A stretch of 64,000 nucleotides of DNA. Source: Alphaproteobacteria bacterium (GTDB lineage: Bacteria; Pseudomonadota; Alphaproteobacteria; SHVP01). The DNA lies in the NCBI GenBank assembly GCA_040216735.1, contig JAVJOO010000002.1:213118-277117 (forward strand), in the 5' to 3' direction. Under the pieces are notes generated by a model that did no database searches, was not told the DNA's origin, and saw nothing but the letters and a program-made list of their open reading frames with translations. Shown here piece after piece: positions 48,692 to 56,905 of this stretch. How positions within the stretch are numbered: the first letter of the stretch is position 1; every line of letters begins with the position of its first letter. The position numbers and the translations under genes are program-made.

Positions 48692-50140
48692 TCAAAGTTC
48701 CGGCGACCGCAGCACCATCATTTTGTGAACCTGCATGTCGTGCATGGTGTGCGAAATGCCGCCGACACCGAGACCCGATTGCCGTAACCCGGCGAACGGC
48801 ATCCAGTCGACGCGAAACGCCGTATGGTCGTTGATCATCACCGCCGACGCGTCGAGCCGCGAATAGACGCGCATCGCCCGGTCGATATCTTTGGTGAAGA
48901 CCGCCGCCTGAAACGCGAACGGCAAAGAGTTGGCGCGCTCGATCGCCTCGTCCATATCGTCATAGGGATAGACGCAGATCACCGGGCCGAACACCTCTTG
49001 CCGGGAGACCCGAACGTCGTCCGGCGGGTCGTAAAGCACGGTCGGTCCATAGCAGTGATGGTCCATCGGTTCGCCGCCCGAGAGGATTTCGGCCCCCTTG
49101 TCGCTCGCCTCGGTGACCCACTCATGGACGCGCTCGACTTCGCGCGGGCGGATCAGCGGCCCGACTTCGGTGTCGTCCCTGGTGGGGTCGCCAACGATAA
49201 GGCGCTCCGCGCCATCGGCGAGCGCTTCGGCAAGCGATCGCGCAAGGCTCTCGTGGGCGAAGATCCGTTGAACCGATACGCACACCTGCCCGGCGTGATA
49301 CATCCCGCCCTTGAGAAGGGGAGGAACAATCTCGCTCAGATTTGCGTCCGGCCCGACGATCACCGGCGCAGCGCCACCGTGTTCCAGCGCGCACCGGGTT
49401 CCCGGCGCCAATTGCGCGCGAAGCGACCAGCCCACACCTGGGCTCCCAATAAAACTGAAAAACCCGACCCGGGGGTCGGTGACCAACGCTGTCGCGACAT
49501 CCCGGCTCTCGGTTACCGTGACCTGGCACCATGCATCGGGCAATCCTGCCTCCCGCAATATCTCGACAAATCGAATACACGACAGCGGCGTGTCTTCGGA
49601 GGGTTTGACGATGACAGGACAGCCGGTCGCAACCGCGGGAGCCACCTGATGGGCAATCAGGTTGAGCGGATGATTGAAGGCGCTGACAGCGACGACGACC
49701 CCGATCGGTTCAAGCGTCGTGGCAGCGAACCGATTGGCCGAGGCGGCATTGACGTTCATCGGAATGACGGTACCGGCGCCATGCTTCAGTTCCTCGACAC
49801 ACGCCTCGACGCTGCCGATCGCCCGAATCACCTCGATGCGGGAATCGATCAACGGCTTCCCGCCTTCGCGCGCCGCATCCACAGCCAATTGTTCGACTTG
49901 GCCGCGCATGATCTCCGCGGTACGGCTCAGAATCTCGATGCGTTCGGCCTTGGTCAGCCAGGAATCGCGGGAGCGAAATAGTTTGTATGCCGTGGTCAGC
50001 GCCCGCTCCACGGCGTCGCGATCGCTGGCGTCGACCGTGGCGATGACCGCCCGGTCATAGGGCGCATAGACTTGCTTGGGCGTTTTGCCGGGACTCGCCC
50101 CGACGACCATCATGGAACGATGCGGCACAGCATTTGACAT
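48692..50140 (-). CDS. NAD(P)-dependent aldehyde dehydrogenase, substrate unknown
   Basis: 482 residues. Catalytic cysteine in GMYHAGQVCVSVQR, general-base region LEHGGAAP (the usual ELGG reads EHGG), cofactor segments FNHPLNLIAHQVAPA and FIGSPGVG. Closest in style to phosphonoacetaldehyde/lactaldehyde-type ALDHs, not specific by eye. ATG 50140 follows AGGGGGA; the longer frame to 50197 is less likely. Upstream of maiA on the same strand with a 30-base gap. Confidence 0.85.
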   Translation of the reverse strand: MSNAVPHRSMMVVGASPGKTPKQVYAPYDRAVIATVDASDRDAVERALTTAYKLFRSRDSWLTKAERIEILSRTAEIMRGQVEQLAVDAAREGGKPLIDSRIEVIRAIGSVEACVEELKHGAGTVIPMNVNAASANRFAATTLEPIGVVVAVSAFNHPLNLIAHQVAPAVATGCPVIVKPSEDTPLSCIRFVEILREAGLPDAWCQVTVTESRDVATALVTDPRVGFFSFIGSPGVGWSLRAQLAPGTRCALEHGGAAPVIVGPDANLSEIVPPLLKGGMYHAGQVCVSVQRIFAHESLARSLAEALADGAERLIVGDPTRDDTEVGPLIRPREVERVHEWVTEASDKGAEILSGGEPMDHHCYGPTVLYDPPDDVRVSRQEVFGPVICVYPYDDMDEAIERANSLPFAFQAAVFTKDIDRAMRVYSRLDASAVMINDHTAFRVDWMPFAGLRQSGLGVGGISHTMHDMQVHKMMVLRSPEL

Positions 50141-50178
50141 ACTTCCCCCTTGGGACAGGCTTGCGGCCACTTTAGTGG

Positions 50179-50195
50179 GGCCAAACGTGTTGGCC
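50179..50195. repeat. Inverted repeat upstream of the aldehyde dehydrogenase
   Basis: GGCCAA-ACGTG-TTGGCC, six-base arms, about 40 bases upstream of the ATG at 50140. A smaller dyad CCAC-TTTA-GTGG lies next to it at 50167-50178. Together they look like operator sequence, or a processed 3' end of tRNA-Arg, which is transcribed toward it. Confidence 0.35.
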
Positions 50196-50215
50196 AACGC
50201 GAACGGAAAGGGAAG

Positions 50216-50292
50216 TGGCGCGCCTGGAGAGATTCGAACTCCCGACCCCTAGATTCGTAGTCTAGTGCTCTATCCAGCTGAGCTACAGGCGC
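50216..50292 (-). tRNA. tRNA-Arg (anticodon ACG)
   Basis: 77 bases including encoded CCA. Acceptor stem GCGCCTG with CAGGCGC, D arm TAGCTCAGCTGGATAGAGC, anticodon loop CTACGAA giving ACG (wobble A to be deaminated to inosine by TadA), T loop TTCGAAT. Confidence 0.95.
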
Positions 50293-50651
50293 ACAGAAAG
50301 TTGGCCACCCCTAAGGGGAAGCGCACGAAGGCGTGGAACCTAATCAATAAGCGGTTTCCTCGCAAGCGAAGCGGGATGGAGAGGATTTCGGTGACGCCCG
50401 CGAGCAACCGACTAGCAAAAAACGCACCTGAACCTGCTAAATGCTAGGTATCCCTAGCAAATTTGCTTGTGGGTTCGGTCCGCATTTGTTTAAGATCGCC
50501 AAGCTTCAGTGAACTTCAAGTTAGCTGCCCCGTATTACCTGTATATTGTTGGATAATCTAAAGAAATGATTGCTCTGGCAGTGACAATAACCGCTTGCAA
50601 TCTTTCTGGGTTGTTCGCCTCCGACCTACATATCTGATGGTGTTACCTGGC
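50293..50651. other. 359-base AT-richer intergenic region between tRNA-Arg and a lipoprotein gene
   Basis: It must hold the divergent promoters of tRNA-Arg (leftward) and the lipoprotein gene (rightward). The second half is clearly more AT-rich than the surroundings, with TATATT and GATAAT elements near 50540-50557 and a perfect dyad at 50441-50458. A 60-codon open frame at 50265-50447 starts inside the tRNA and is not credible. Confidence 0.5.
50441..50458. repeat. Perfect dyad TGCTAGG-N4-CCTAGCA
   Basis: Seven-base arms around TATC in the AT-rich region upstream of the OmpA-like lipoprotein. No T run follows on either strand, so a protein-binding site is more likely than a terminator. A further CTAGCA copy lies at 50411-50416. 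Confidence 0.5.
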
Positions 50652-51842
50652 ATGGTAGGGAAATACTCTTCGGTCGCCCTTGCACTGGCGCTTGCCCTCG
50701 GTGGGTGTTCGTTCGTTTCGGATGCTGTGTTTCCGGGGCGAAGCGATGACCGCGACGCTAACTTGAACGCGTCGGCGTCCCAAGGGGTTCAGACCGCCCA
50801 GGCCGGCGCCACCCAGGTTGCGGCAGCCCCGGCGCCGATCGCGCCGGCGCCGCCACCGACATTGGGGAGCTCCTCCTTCAGTCCGCCGCCGGTAACCCCA
50901 GGCGTGAATACCGGCACCTTCGTCGGTCAAAAAGTTGCGCAGTTGCGCGGCGAGTTGAGCCAATTGCAGGGCAATATCGTCCAGCAAAACCAGCGGTTGC
51001 AGCAGATTCGCGAGCAACTGGGTGGAACCTCCCAGCGCTACCACGGCACGATTGCCGCGATTTCGGCCCGCCTCCAGGTCGGCACAACCCCGGGCAACCC
51101 GGTTTTGGTCAACCAATGGAATTTGGCGCAGGCCGAGCTCGATCGGCTGGGCAGCGACATCAACCAGATGAACAGTTTGGCGAATTCGGTCGCCTCGGAC
51201 TCTGCCTTCGCTTCGTTCGTGCTGGAAAGCACCCGGGCAACCTTTGGCCTTTCGGGCGCGATCGACGAAGACCACCGTCAGCTCGTGATCTTGGAAGACG
51301 AAACCAATCGCACCGTGGTTCTGATCGACCGCTTGCTGAACGAACTGAGTGAGGATGTCAGTCGGCAAACGGCTTACGTGGGCAACGAACGGGCCAACCT
51401 GACAACGCTTTCCTTGGCCATCAAGAACGGTGAGTTGCTGGGCCCGAGCCTTGCGAACCGGGCTTTCGCCAGTGCCGCGCCGCTTTCGAGCTCGCCGCCG
51501 CAAGCCACAAACGCCCCCGATCGCAACAGCCAGTTCGCTAATCGCCGCCCCCTCGTCGTGATTCGGTTCGACCGGCCCGATGTGCCCTACGAACAAGCAT
51601 TGTTCTCGGCGATTAGCCGTACCCTGGAACAACGGCCGCAGTCGCAGTTCGATCTCGTCGCCGTCGCCCCTAACCGTGGCGCGCCTGCCGAGGTTGCCCT
51701 CAACACGTCACGGTCCAAGGACAACGCCGAGCGCGTCCTTCGCTCACTGACCGACATGGGGCTGCCGGCGAACCGCGTCCAGCTCTCCTCCTCGTCGAGC
51801 GCGGAAGCGTTCACCAACGAAGTCCACATCTACGTTCGCTAA
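50652..51842 (+). CDS. Lipoprotein with coiled coil and OmpA-like C-terminal domain
   Basis: About 396 residues. Lipoprotein signal with lipobox ALGGC (Cys19), a Pro/Ala linker, a Gln/Leu-rich coiled-coil region (VGQKVAQLRGELSQLQGNI and on, about residues 90-130), a helical middle, then a C-terminal domain whose end (LNTSRSKDNAERVLRSLTDMGLPANRVQLSS) resembles the OmpA/MotB peptidoglycan-binding fold, without its clear canonical signature. Probably periplasmic, tethering envelope layers. Start ATG 50652 best fits the signal; ATG 50637 and TTG 50595 are in frame. Confidence 0.75.
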   Translation: MVGKYSSVALALALALGGCSFVSDAVFPGRSDDRDANLNASASQGVQTAQAGATQVAAAPAPIAPAPPPTLGSSSFSPPPVTPGVNTGTFVGQKVAQLRGELSQLQGNIVQQNQRLQQIREQLGGTSQRYHGTIAAISARLQVGTTPGNPVLVNQWNLAQAELDRLGSDINQMNSLANSVASDSAFASFVLESTRATFGLSGAIDEDHRQLVILEDETNRTVVLIDRLLNELSEDVSRQTAYVGNERANLTTLSLAIKNGELLGPSLANRAFASAAPLSSSPPQATNAPDRNSQFANRRPLVVIRFDRPDVPYEQALFSAISRTLEQRPQSQFDLVAVAPNRGAPAEVALNTSRSKDNAERVLRSLTDMGLPANRVQLSSSSSAEAFTNEVHIYVR

Positions 51843-51843
51843 C

Positions 51844-51859
51844 GCCGACCGCCGTCGGC
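51844..51859. terminator. GC-rich hairpin between convergent genes
   Basis: GCCGAC-CGCC-GTCGGC directly after the lipoprotein stop and just before the convergent peptidase stop. It lacks a T run, so it is at most a weak or Rho-assisted, bidirectional end. Confidence 0.35.
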
Positions 51860-51868
51860 CCTGGACGT

Positions 51869-52867
51869 CTATTTCTTAAATTTCTCCCGGTACGACGGGA
51901 AGTCGCCGAGCGATTCGGCGCTGTAAACGCCTTTGGCGATCGCGCGCGCGGCGGCGTCTGCCGCCAAGAGCCCGACCGACGCGAGCAGTTGCGGGGTCAC
52001 CGACTGTTCTACATGCGTCCCGGTTGCCAGAACAAAGACGCTGTCGCCGTCGAAGGGCGTATGAACCGGCCGTATCGCGCGGGCGAGCCCGTCCTGGGCC
52101 ATCATTGCCAGGCGCTTGGCTTGGACCCGCGATAGCCGAAGATTGGTCGCGATCGCCACCAGGGTCGTGTTCCCACCGGCCTCGCCCAGGGGGTCGTAGG
52201 AAATGTCTTCCGCCGCAATCGGCCCAAGCGTGGATTGTCCGCCCAGTTCGCCGTCCATTTCGTAGGGGGCCGCCCAAAACGTTGCCGTGCCGGGCGCAAC
52301 GGTCGAACCAAAGGGATTGGCAATGGCGAGGGCACCGACCTGGATTCCATCGCCGCGCACGAACGACGCGGTGCCGAGCCCGCCTTTGAGGAGCCCCGCC
52401 GTCGCCCCCATCCCGGCCCCGACGTTGCCCTGTTCAAAGATCAAAGACGCGCCTTCGCAGGCTGTGATCGCCATGGCGCGGTGCGGGGGGGCTTCGTGCC
52501 AGTCCTGCGGTCCGCCAATAGGGGGATCGAAGATGACTGCCGCCGATACAATGGGGATACTGACCCCGCGCACCGCCAAGCCCCGTCCCTGACGCGCGAG
52601 CCACGTGGTCGCGCCGCTCGCGGCATCCAATCCGAAGGCCGATCCGCCGGAGAACACGAGCGCATCGATCGTCTCGACGGAGTTGGCAGGATCGAGCAGG
52701 TCGGTTTCCCGGGTGCCCGGTGCCCCGCCGCGAATATCGCCCGCCGCGATACACGGCTGGTCGGGGAGGATAACAGTCACGCCGCTCCGAATCGTGCGGT
52801 CGTGGCAGTTGCCAACTCTGATACCATCCACATCTGTGATGGCGTTGTGTTTACCGACAGCGATCAT
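51869..52867 (-). CDS. P1-family (S58, DmpA-like) aminopeptidase
   Basis: 332 residues, N-terminal-nucleophile hydrolase of the DmpA/P1 group, which self-cleaves and hydrolyses N-terminal residues or beta-peptides. Seen: NAITDVDGIRVGN, LVFSGGSAFGLDAASGATTWL, and GGNTTLVAIATN; by family logic the nucleophile is near Thr234. No signal peptide. ATG 52867 preferred over TTG 52909, which would fall on the ggt start. Divergent from ggt. Confidence 0.87.
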   Translation of the reverse strand: MIAVGKHNAITDVDGIRVGNCHDRTIRSGVTVILPDQPCIAAGDIRGGAPGTRETDLLDPANSVETIDALVFSGGSAFGLDAASGATTWLARQGRGLAVRGVSIPIVSAAVIFDPPIGGPQDWHEAPPHRAMAITACEGASLIFEQGNVGAGMGATAGLLKGGLGTASFVRGDGIQVGALAIANPFGSTVAPGTATFWAAPYEMDGELGGQSTLGPIAAEDISYDPLGEAGGNTTLVAIATNLRLSRVQAKRLAMMAQDGLARAIRPVHTPFDGDSVFVLATGTHVEQSVTPQLLASVGLLAADAAARAIAKGVYSAESLGDFPSYREKFKK

Positions 52868-52908
52868 CTGTTTCCCGTAGCGTGCCGACGGTAGTGAGGT
52901 GATATCCA

Positions 52909-54648
52909 ATGGTCAACGACAGGGACAGTTACGCCTGGCACAGGGGCCTTTTCGTTTTTGCGGTTGCGACGCTCCTCTTTGCCGCGCCTACGACGCATCG
53001 CTTTGCAGACGCAAGCGAACCTGTTTTCGCAACACGCCACATGGTCTCGGCGGCCAACCCCCTCGCCGCCCGGGCGGGTCTAGAGATGCTGCGCCGCGGC
53101 GGCAGTGCCGTCGACGCCGCGATCGCGGTGCAGATGGTCCTGACGCTCGTCGAACCTCAGTCTTCGGGGATCGGCGGCGGCGCGTTCATGCTTCACTTCG
53201 ATGGGGCCTCGCGCGATCTCACCGGGTTCGACGGTCGCGAGACGGCGCCGGCGGCGGCAACCCCGGCCCTTTTCCTCTCGGATAGCGGCGTGCCGCTACA
53301 ATTCTACCAAGCTCTTGTCGGCGGGCGCGCGGTCGGTGCGCCAGGGATCTTGAGAATGCTCGCGCTCGCCCATGAACGGCACGGGGTCTTGCCTTGGCGT
53401 ACCCTGTTTGCGCCGGCCATCGCCTTGGCGGAGGAAGGGTTCCCGGTTTCGCCCCGGCTCCACATGCTGATCGCCGAGGACCGGTATCTCGCAACGTACC
53501 CCGATACCCGCCGGTACTTCTTCCGTGCCGACGGCTCGGCACTCCCCGTCGGCCATCTCCTGCGCAACCCGGCGCTCGCGGAAACGCTCCGGCGACTCGC
53601 CGCGGACGGCGCCGACAGCTTCTACGAAGGCGCCATCGCGCGCTCGATCGTCTTTGCCGTCCAATCCGCGGCGGACAATCCCGGGCTGCTGTCCCTCGCC
53701 GATCTCGAACGCTACGACGCGAAGGAGCGCCCTCCGGTGTGCGGCGCGTATCGCCATTTGACGGTCTGCGGTATGGGCCCGCCGACCTCTGGGGGAGTGA
53801 CCACCCTTCAGATCCTCGGCATTTTGCGAAACGCTAACCTTGCGGCACTCTCGCCATCCGCACCCGACACGGCCCATTTGATCGCCGAAGCAAGCCGGCT
53901 GGCCTTCGCCGACCGCGGTGCATACCTCGCCGACTCCGACTTCGTCGCTGTCCCCATCAAAAACCTTCTCGACCGCGGTTACTTGCGCAGCCGATTCAAA
54001 CTCATTTCCCGCGAGCGGGCCCAGCCCGCCGTGGAAGCGGGCCGGTTCGCGCACCGCCGAGGGTCGATCCTGCCATCCGCCGACGCCCTGGAACTCCCCT
54101 CCACAACTCACTTTGCGATCGTCGACGATGGGGGAAACGCCGTATCGATGACCTCAAGCATCGAGAACACCTTCGGCTCGCGCCTCATGGTCGGCGGCTT
54201 CCTGCTCAACAACCAACTGACCGATTTTTCGTTTCGGCCGGATGTCGACGGTGTCCCTGTCGCGAACCGCGTCGAAGCGGGCAAACGCCCGCGCAGCTCG
54301 ATGTCTCCGACGATCGTGCTGGACGGTCAGGGCCGCTTTCGGATGGCGGTCGGTTCGCCCGGCGGCAGCCGGATCATCGGTTACGTCGTGAAGACGCTGA
54401 TTGGTGTCATCGACTGGGACCTTGATGTGCAAAGCGCGATCGATTTGCCGAACCTGACAAACCGCGGCCGCATTACCGAGATCGAACAGGTGGGCGACCC
54501 GGCACCTCTCGTTCAGGCCCTCACCCAGCTCGGGCATGAGGCAGCGCCGGTTGTCATGACTAGCGGTATCCACGCCATCGTCCAAGACGAACGCGGCCTA
54601 TGGGGCGGTGCCGATCCCCGACGCGAAGGCATTGCAATCGGCGATTAA
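52909..54648 (+). CDS. ggt: Gamma-glutamyltransferase
   Basis: Periplasmic, self-processing enzyme cleaving gamma-glutamyl bonds, e.g. in glutathione. 579 residues, family length. N-terminal signal (hydrophobic about 12-27), VDAAIAVQMVLTLVEPQSSGIGGG in the large subunit, and nucleophile Thr399 in STTHFAIVDDGGNAVSMTSS starting the small subunit. ATG 52909. The stop shares TTAA with the convergent tam gene. Confidence 0.93.
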   Translation: MVNDRDSYAWHRGLFVFAVATLLFAAPTTHRFADASEPVFATRHMVSAANPLAARAGLEMLRRGGSAVDAAIAVQMVLTLVEPQSSGIGGGAFMLHFDGASRDLTGFDGRETAPAAATPALFLSDSGVPLQFYQALVGGRAVGAPGILRMLALAHERHGVLPWRTLFAPAIALAEEGFPVSPRLHMLIAEDRYLATYPDTRRYFFRADGSALPVGHLLRNPALAETLRRLAADGADSFYEGAIARSIVFAVQSAADNPGLLSLADLERYDAKERPPVCGAYRHLTVCGMGPPTSGGVTTLQILGILRNANLAALSPSAPDTAHLIAEASRLAFADRGAYLADSDFVAVPIKNLLDRGYLRSRFKLISRERAQPAVEAGRFAHRRGSILPSADALELPSTTHFAIVDDGGNAVSMTSSIENTFGSRLMVGGFLLNNQLTDFSFRPDVDGVPVANRVEAGKRPRSSMSPTIVLDGQGRFRMAVGSPGGSRIIGYVVKTLIGVIDWDLDVQSAIDLPNLTNRGRITEIEQVGDPAPLVQALTQLGHEAAPVVMTSGIHAIVQDERGLWGGADPRREGIAIGD

Positions 54649-55406
54649 CGGCGAGCCAGAACGAAAAGGCGTTGCATGGCAAAAAGCGTCGTGCCGTCGG
54701 GTTGCTTTGGGTAGGCCGCGCGGTAGCGCTGCCGCATGTCCTCGACAAACGATTCCTTTTCGATTCCTTCCAAGGCTTCGACGACCGGTCGAAGTGCCGT
54801 CCCCATCACCCATTCGAGTACGGGGTCGTCGCCGTGGAGGACGTGGATGTAGTTCGTCTCCCACATTTCCATCTCCTCGACCAAAGGCGTGAGGATGTCG
54901 TGGTAGAATGCGGGCGGCTGAACGTGGGCAAATGCAATGAGCGGTCGCAGGGCATGGCGCGCCGGCAGCGACTCGACACAGGCAACAATTTCGGCGTGCG
55001 ACGGCTGCGCGTAATTGCGGGGCATTTGAACGGCAAGCACGCCGCCGGTCGCTAGGGATTTGGCGAGCCCGGCAACCAATTTCCCGTGATCAGGCACCCA
55101 GTTAAATGCCGCGTTGGAAAATATGAGATCGGCATTGGCCGTCGTAAACGTCGTTATGTTTTCCTGCGTCCAACGGATCGCCGGATAGTGCGCGCGGGCG
55201 CGCGCCAGCATGTCGGGCGAGTTATCGACCCCGGTAATTTCCGCCTCGGGCCAACGCTGTTTTAGGAGAGCGGTGACGTTGCCGGGACCGCATCCGAGGT
55301 CGTAGACCGATGCGGGCCGGTCGAGATCGATCCGGGCCAGAAGATCGACCGCCGGCTGCCGCCGATACCTTTCGTAGACCAAATAGAGGTTAGGGTCCCA
55401 AGCCAA
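54645..55406 (-). CDS. tam: Trans-aconitate 2-methyltransferase
   Basis: SAM-dependent methyltransferase that detoxifies trans-aconitate, a by-product and inhibitor of aconitase. 253 residues with WDPNLYLVYERYRRQPAVDLL, YDLGCGPGNVTALLKQRWP and SNAAFNWVPDH, all close to E. coli Tam. Start TTG 55406 (LAWDPNLYL), three bases after the histidine kinase stop; no ATG fits. Confidence 0.88.
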   Translation of the reverse strand: MAWDPNLYLVYERYRRQPAVDLLARIDLDRPASVYDLGCGPGNVTALLKQRWPEAEITGVDNSPDMLARARAHYPAIRWTQENITTFTTANADLIFSNAAFNWVPDHGKLVAGLAKSLATGGVLAVQMPRNYAQPSHAEIVACVESLPARHALRPLIAFAHVQPPAFYHDILTPLVEEMEMWETNYIHVLHGDDPVLEWVMGTALRPVVEALEGIEKESFVEDMRQRYRAAYPKQPDGTTLFAMQRLFVLARR

Positions 55407-55409
55407 CGG

Positions 55410-56867
55410 TCAACCGACCTCGCTCGAGCGATCGGCTTTTTCGGCGGGAAGTTCGACGATATTGGTCGGCAGCTCAATCCGAAAGGTCGTCCCCGCCTCG
55501 CCCGTTCGGTGGAGAACCAGCGTACCGCCGTGGGCTTCCACGAGGTCGCGCGCGATGGCGAGCCCCAACCCCGTGCCCGACGATTTTGTCGTCGACTTAA
55601 AGGGTTGGAACAATCGATCCCTTGCGACTTCTGGAATCCCTGGGCCGTTGTCGCTGAAATCGATGACCACGCAGTTCGACAGCGCCGCCGCCGAAACCGC
55701 AATTCTGCCGCTCGCCTCCGCCGTCATGGCTTCGAGCGCATTGCGCCCCAAGTTCATAAGCACGCGAAAAAGCTGCTCGTGGTCGGCGCTTATATTGAGG
55801 TTTTCCGACACACCGATCTGCCAATGGATCGTCCGCCCGTCTCCTTGACCAAGGGCAACGCCGACATCGGTAATGAGGTCGCGCAGGGAGAAGATAGATC
55901 GTTGCGGTTTTTGTTCGCGCGCCCGACCGAATTGAAGGGTTTGGGTACACAGCAAAATGGCGCGGTCGATCGCTCTCAGCAGAACCGGCGTCGCGCGCCG
56001 CACCTCGGGGTCGCCGCTGGTTGCCAGACGGTCCGAAACAAGTTGGGCCGTCGCCAGGATATTCCGGAGGTCATGGTTGATTTTACTGACCGCAGCGCCG
56101 AGCTCCGCAAGCCGTGTCTTCTGGCGAAGCGCCAGGCGTAGGTCGCTCTGCATGGTCTGAAATTCGCGCTGGGCGAGACCGATTTCGTCGTAACGCTGGG
56201 ACAGAGTGCCCACCGGCTGTGCCGTCTCGGGACTATTGCGAAAATCGAGCATCCCTTGGGTGAGGCGCCGGAGCGGACGCACGATGAGGATGTGCAGCGC
56301 AAGGAAAACAAGTGCGCCCGTGATGGCCGAAATGACAAGAGACAGAGCCAGAACCCGCACCGAAAAACCGAACATCTCGGCGCGGAGAGGATGTTCATCG
56401 ATGACAATATCGACCAGCGTCTCAGGGTCTTCCAGGGCCGGCGCGATCACCCGTATGGTTCGACCCGGTCGCATCATTGTGGCGAACGCCTGGACGATCG
56501 ACGTCCATGTCGTTTGCCCGCGTAGGTCAATCGACTCGCTGATCTGGGTGGGCATATCGATGTGCTCGCCAAGGACGAGCGTGCGGGCTTCCTTCCGCTT
56601 CAAAACGATCGCTTTGATTTCGACCCGGTCTAGGAGGTCTTGCTCCAGTTGTGGGGTAATCAGCCGGTCGGGTTCGGCCGTCAACGCGAAGGACGCCAGT
56701 TGGGCAATGGCAATGCGGTCTTCCAAATAGGTCTGGCGGAAGCGCGCGATGGAGGGCACGTAAATCAGCACCTCGCTGACCATGACGAAGAACAGCGTCA
56801 GGACCAACAAACGGCCGGAAAGGCTTCGGCTCCACGGAACAAATCGCGACGCGTCTCTTAGGCGCAT
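55410..56867 (-). CDS. Membrane sensor histidine kinase, orphan
   Basis: 485 residues: transmembrane helix about 17-39, extracytoplasmic sensor about 40-165, second helix about 168-192, HAMP linker (RPLRRLTQGMLDF), HisKA-like helix with His265 in KINHDLRNILAT, and the ATPase boxes LGRNALEAM, DNGPGIP and GTGLGLAIARDL. The N-linked DLRN phrase is like PAS/PleC-type kinases. No response regulator is adjacent; signal unknown. ATG 56867. Confidence 0.88.
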   Translation of the reverse strand: MRLRDASRFVPWSRSLSGRLLVLTLFFVMVSEVLIYVPSIARFRQTYLEDRIAIAQLASFALTAEPDRLITPQLEQDLLDRVEIKAIVLKRKEARTLVLGEHIDMPTQISESIDLRGQTTWTSIVQAFATMMRPGRTIRVIAPALEDPETLVDIVIDEHPLRAEMFGFSVRVLALSLVISAITGALVFLALHILIVRPLRRLTQGMLDFRNSPETAQPVGTLSQRYDEIGLAQREFQTMQSDLRLALRQKTRLAELGAAVSKINHDLRNILATAQLVSDRLATSGDPEVRRATPVLLRAIDRAILLCTQTLQFGRAREQKPQRSIFSLRDLITDVGVALGQGDGRTIHWQIGVSENLNISADHEQLFRVLMNLGRNALEAMTAEASGRIAVSAAALSNCVVIDFSDNGPGIPEVARDRLFQPFKSTTKSSGTGLGLAIARDLVEAHGGTLVLHRTGEAGTTFRIELPTNIVELPAEKADRSSEVG

Positions 56868-56905
56868 CGTTTTGATGTATCACACGGTGCGGAATCGATC
56901 TATGG

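Noticed and set aside
50265-50447. 60-codon open frame after tRNA-Arg
   Set aside because: It begins inside the tRNA gene, on the opposite strand, and has no ribosome site or family resemblance.
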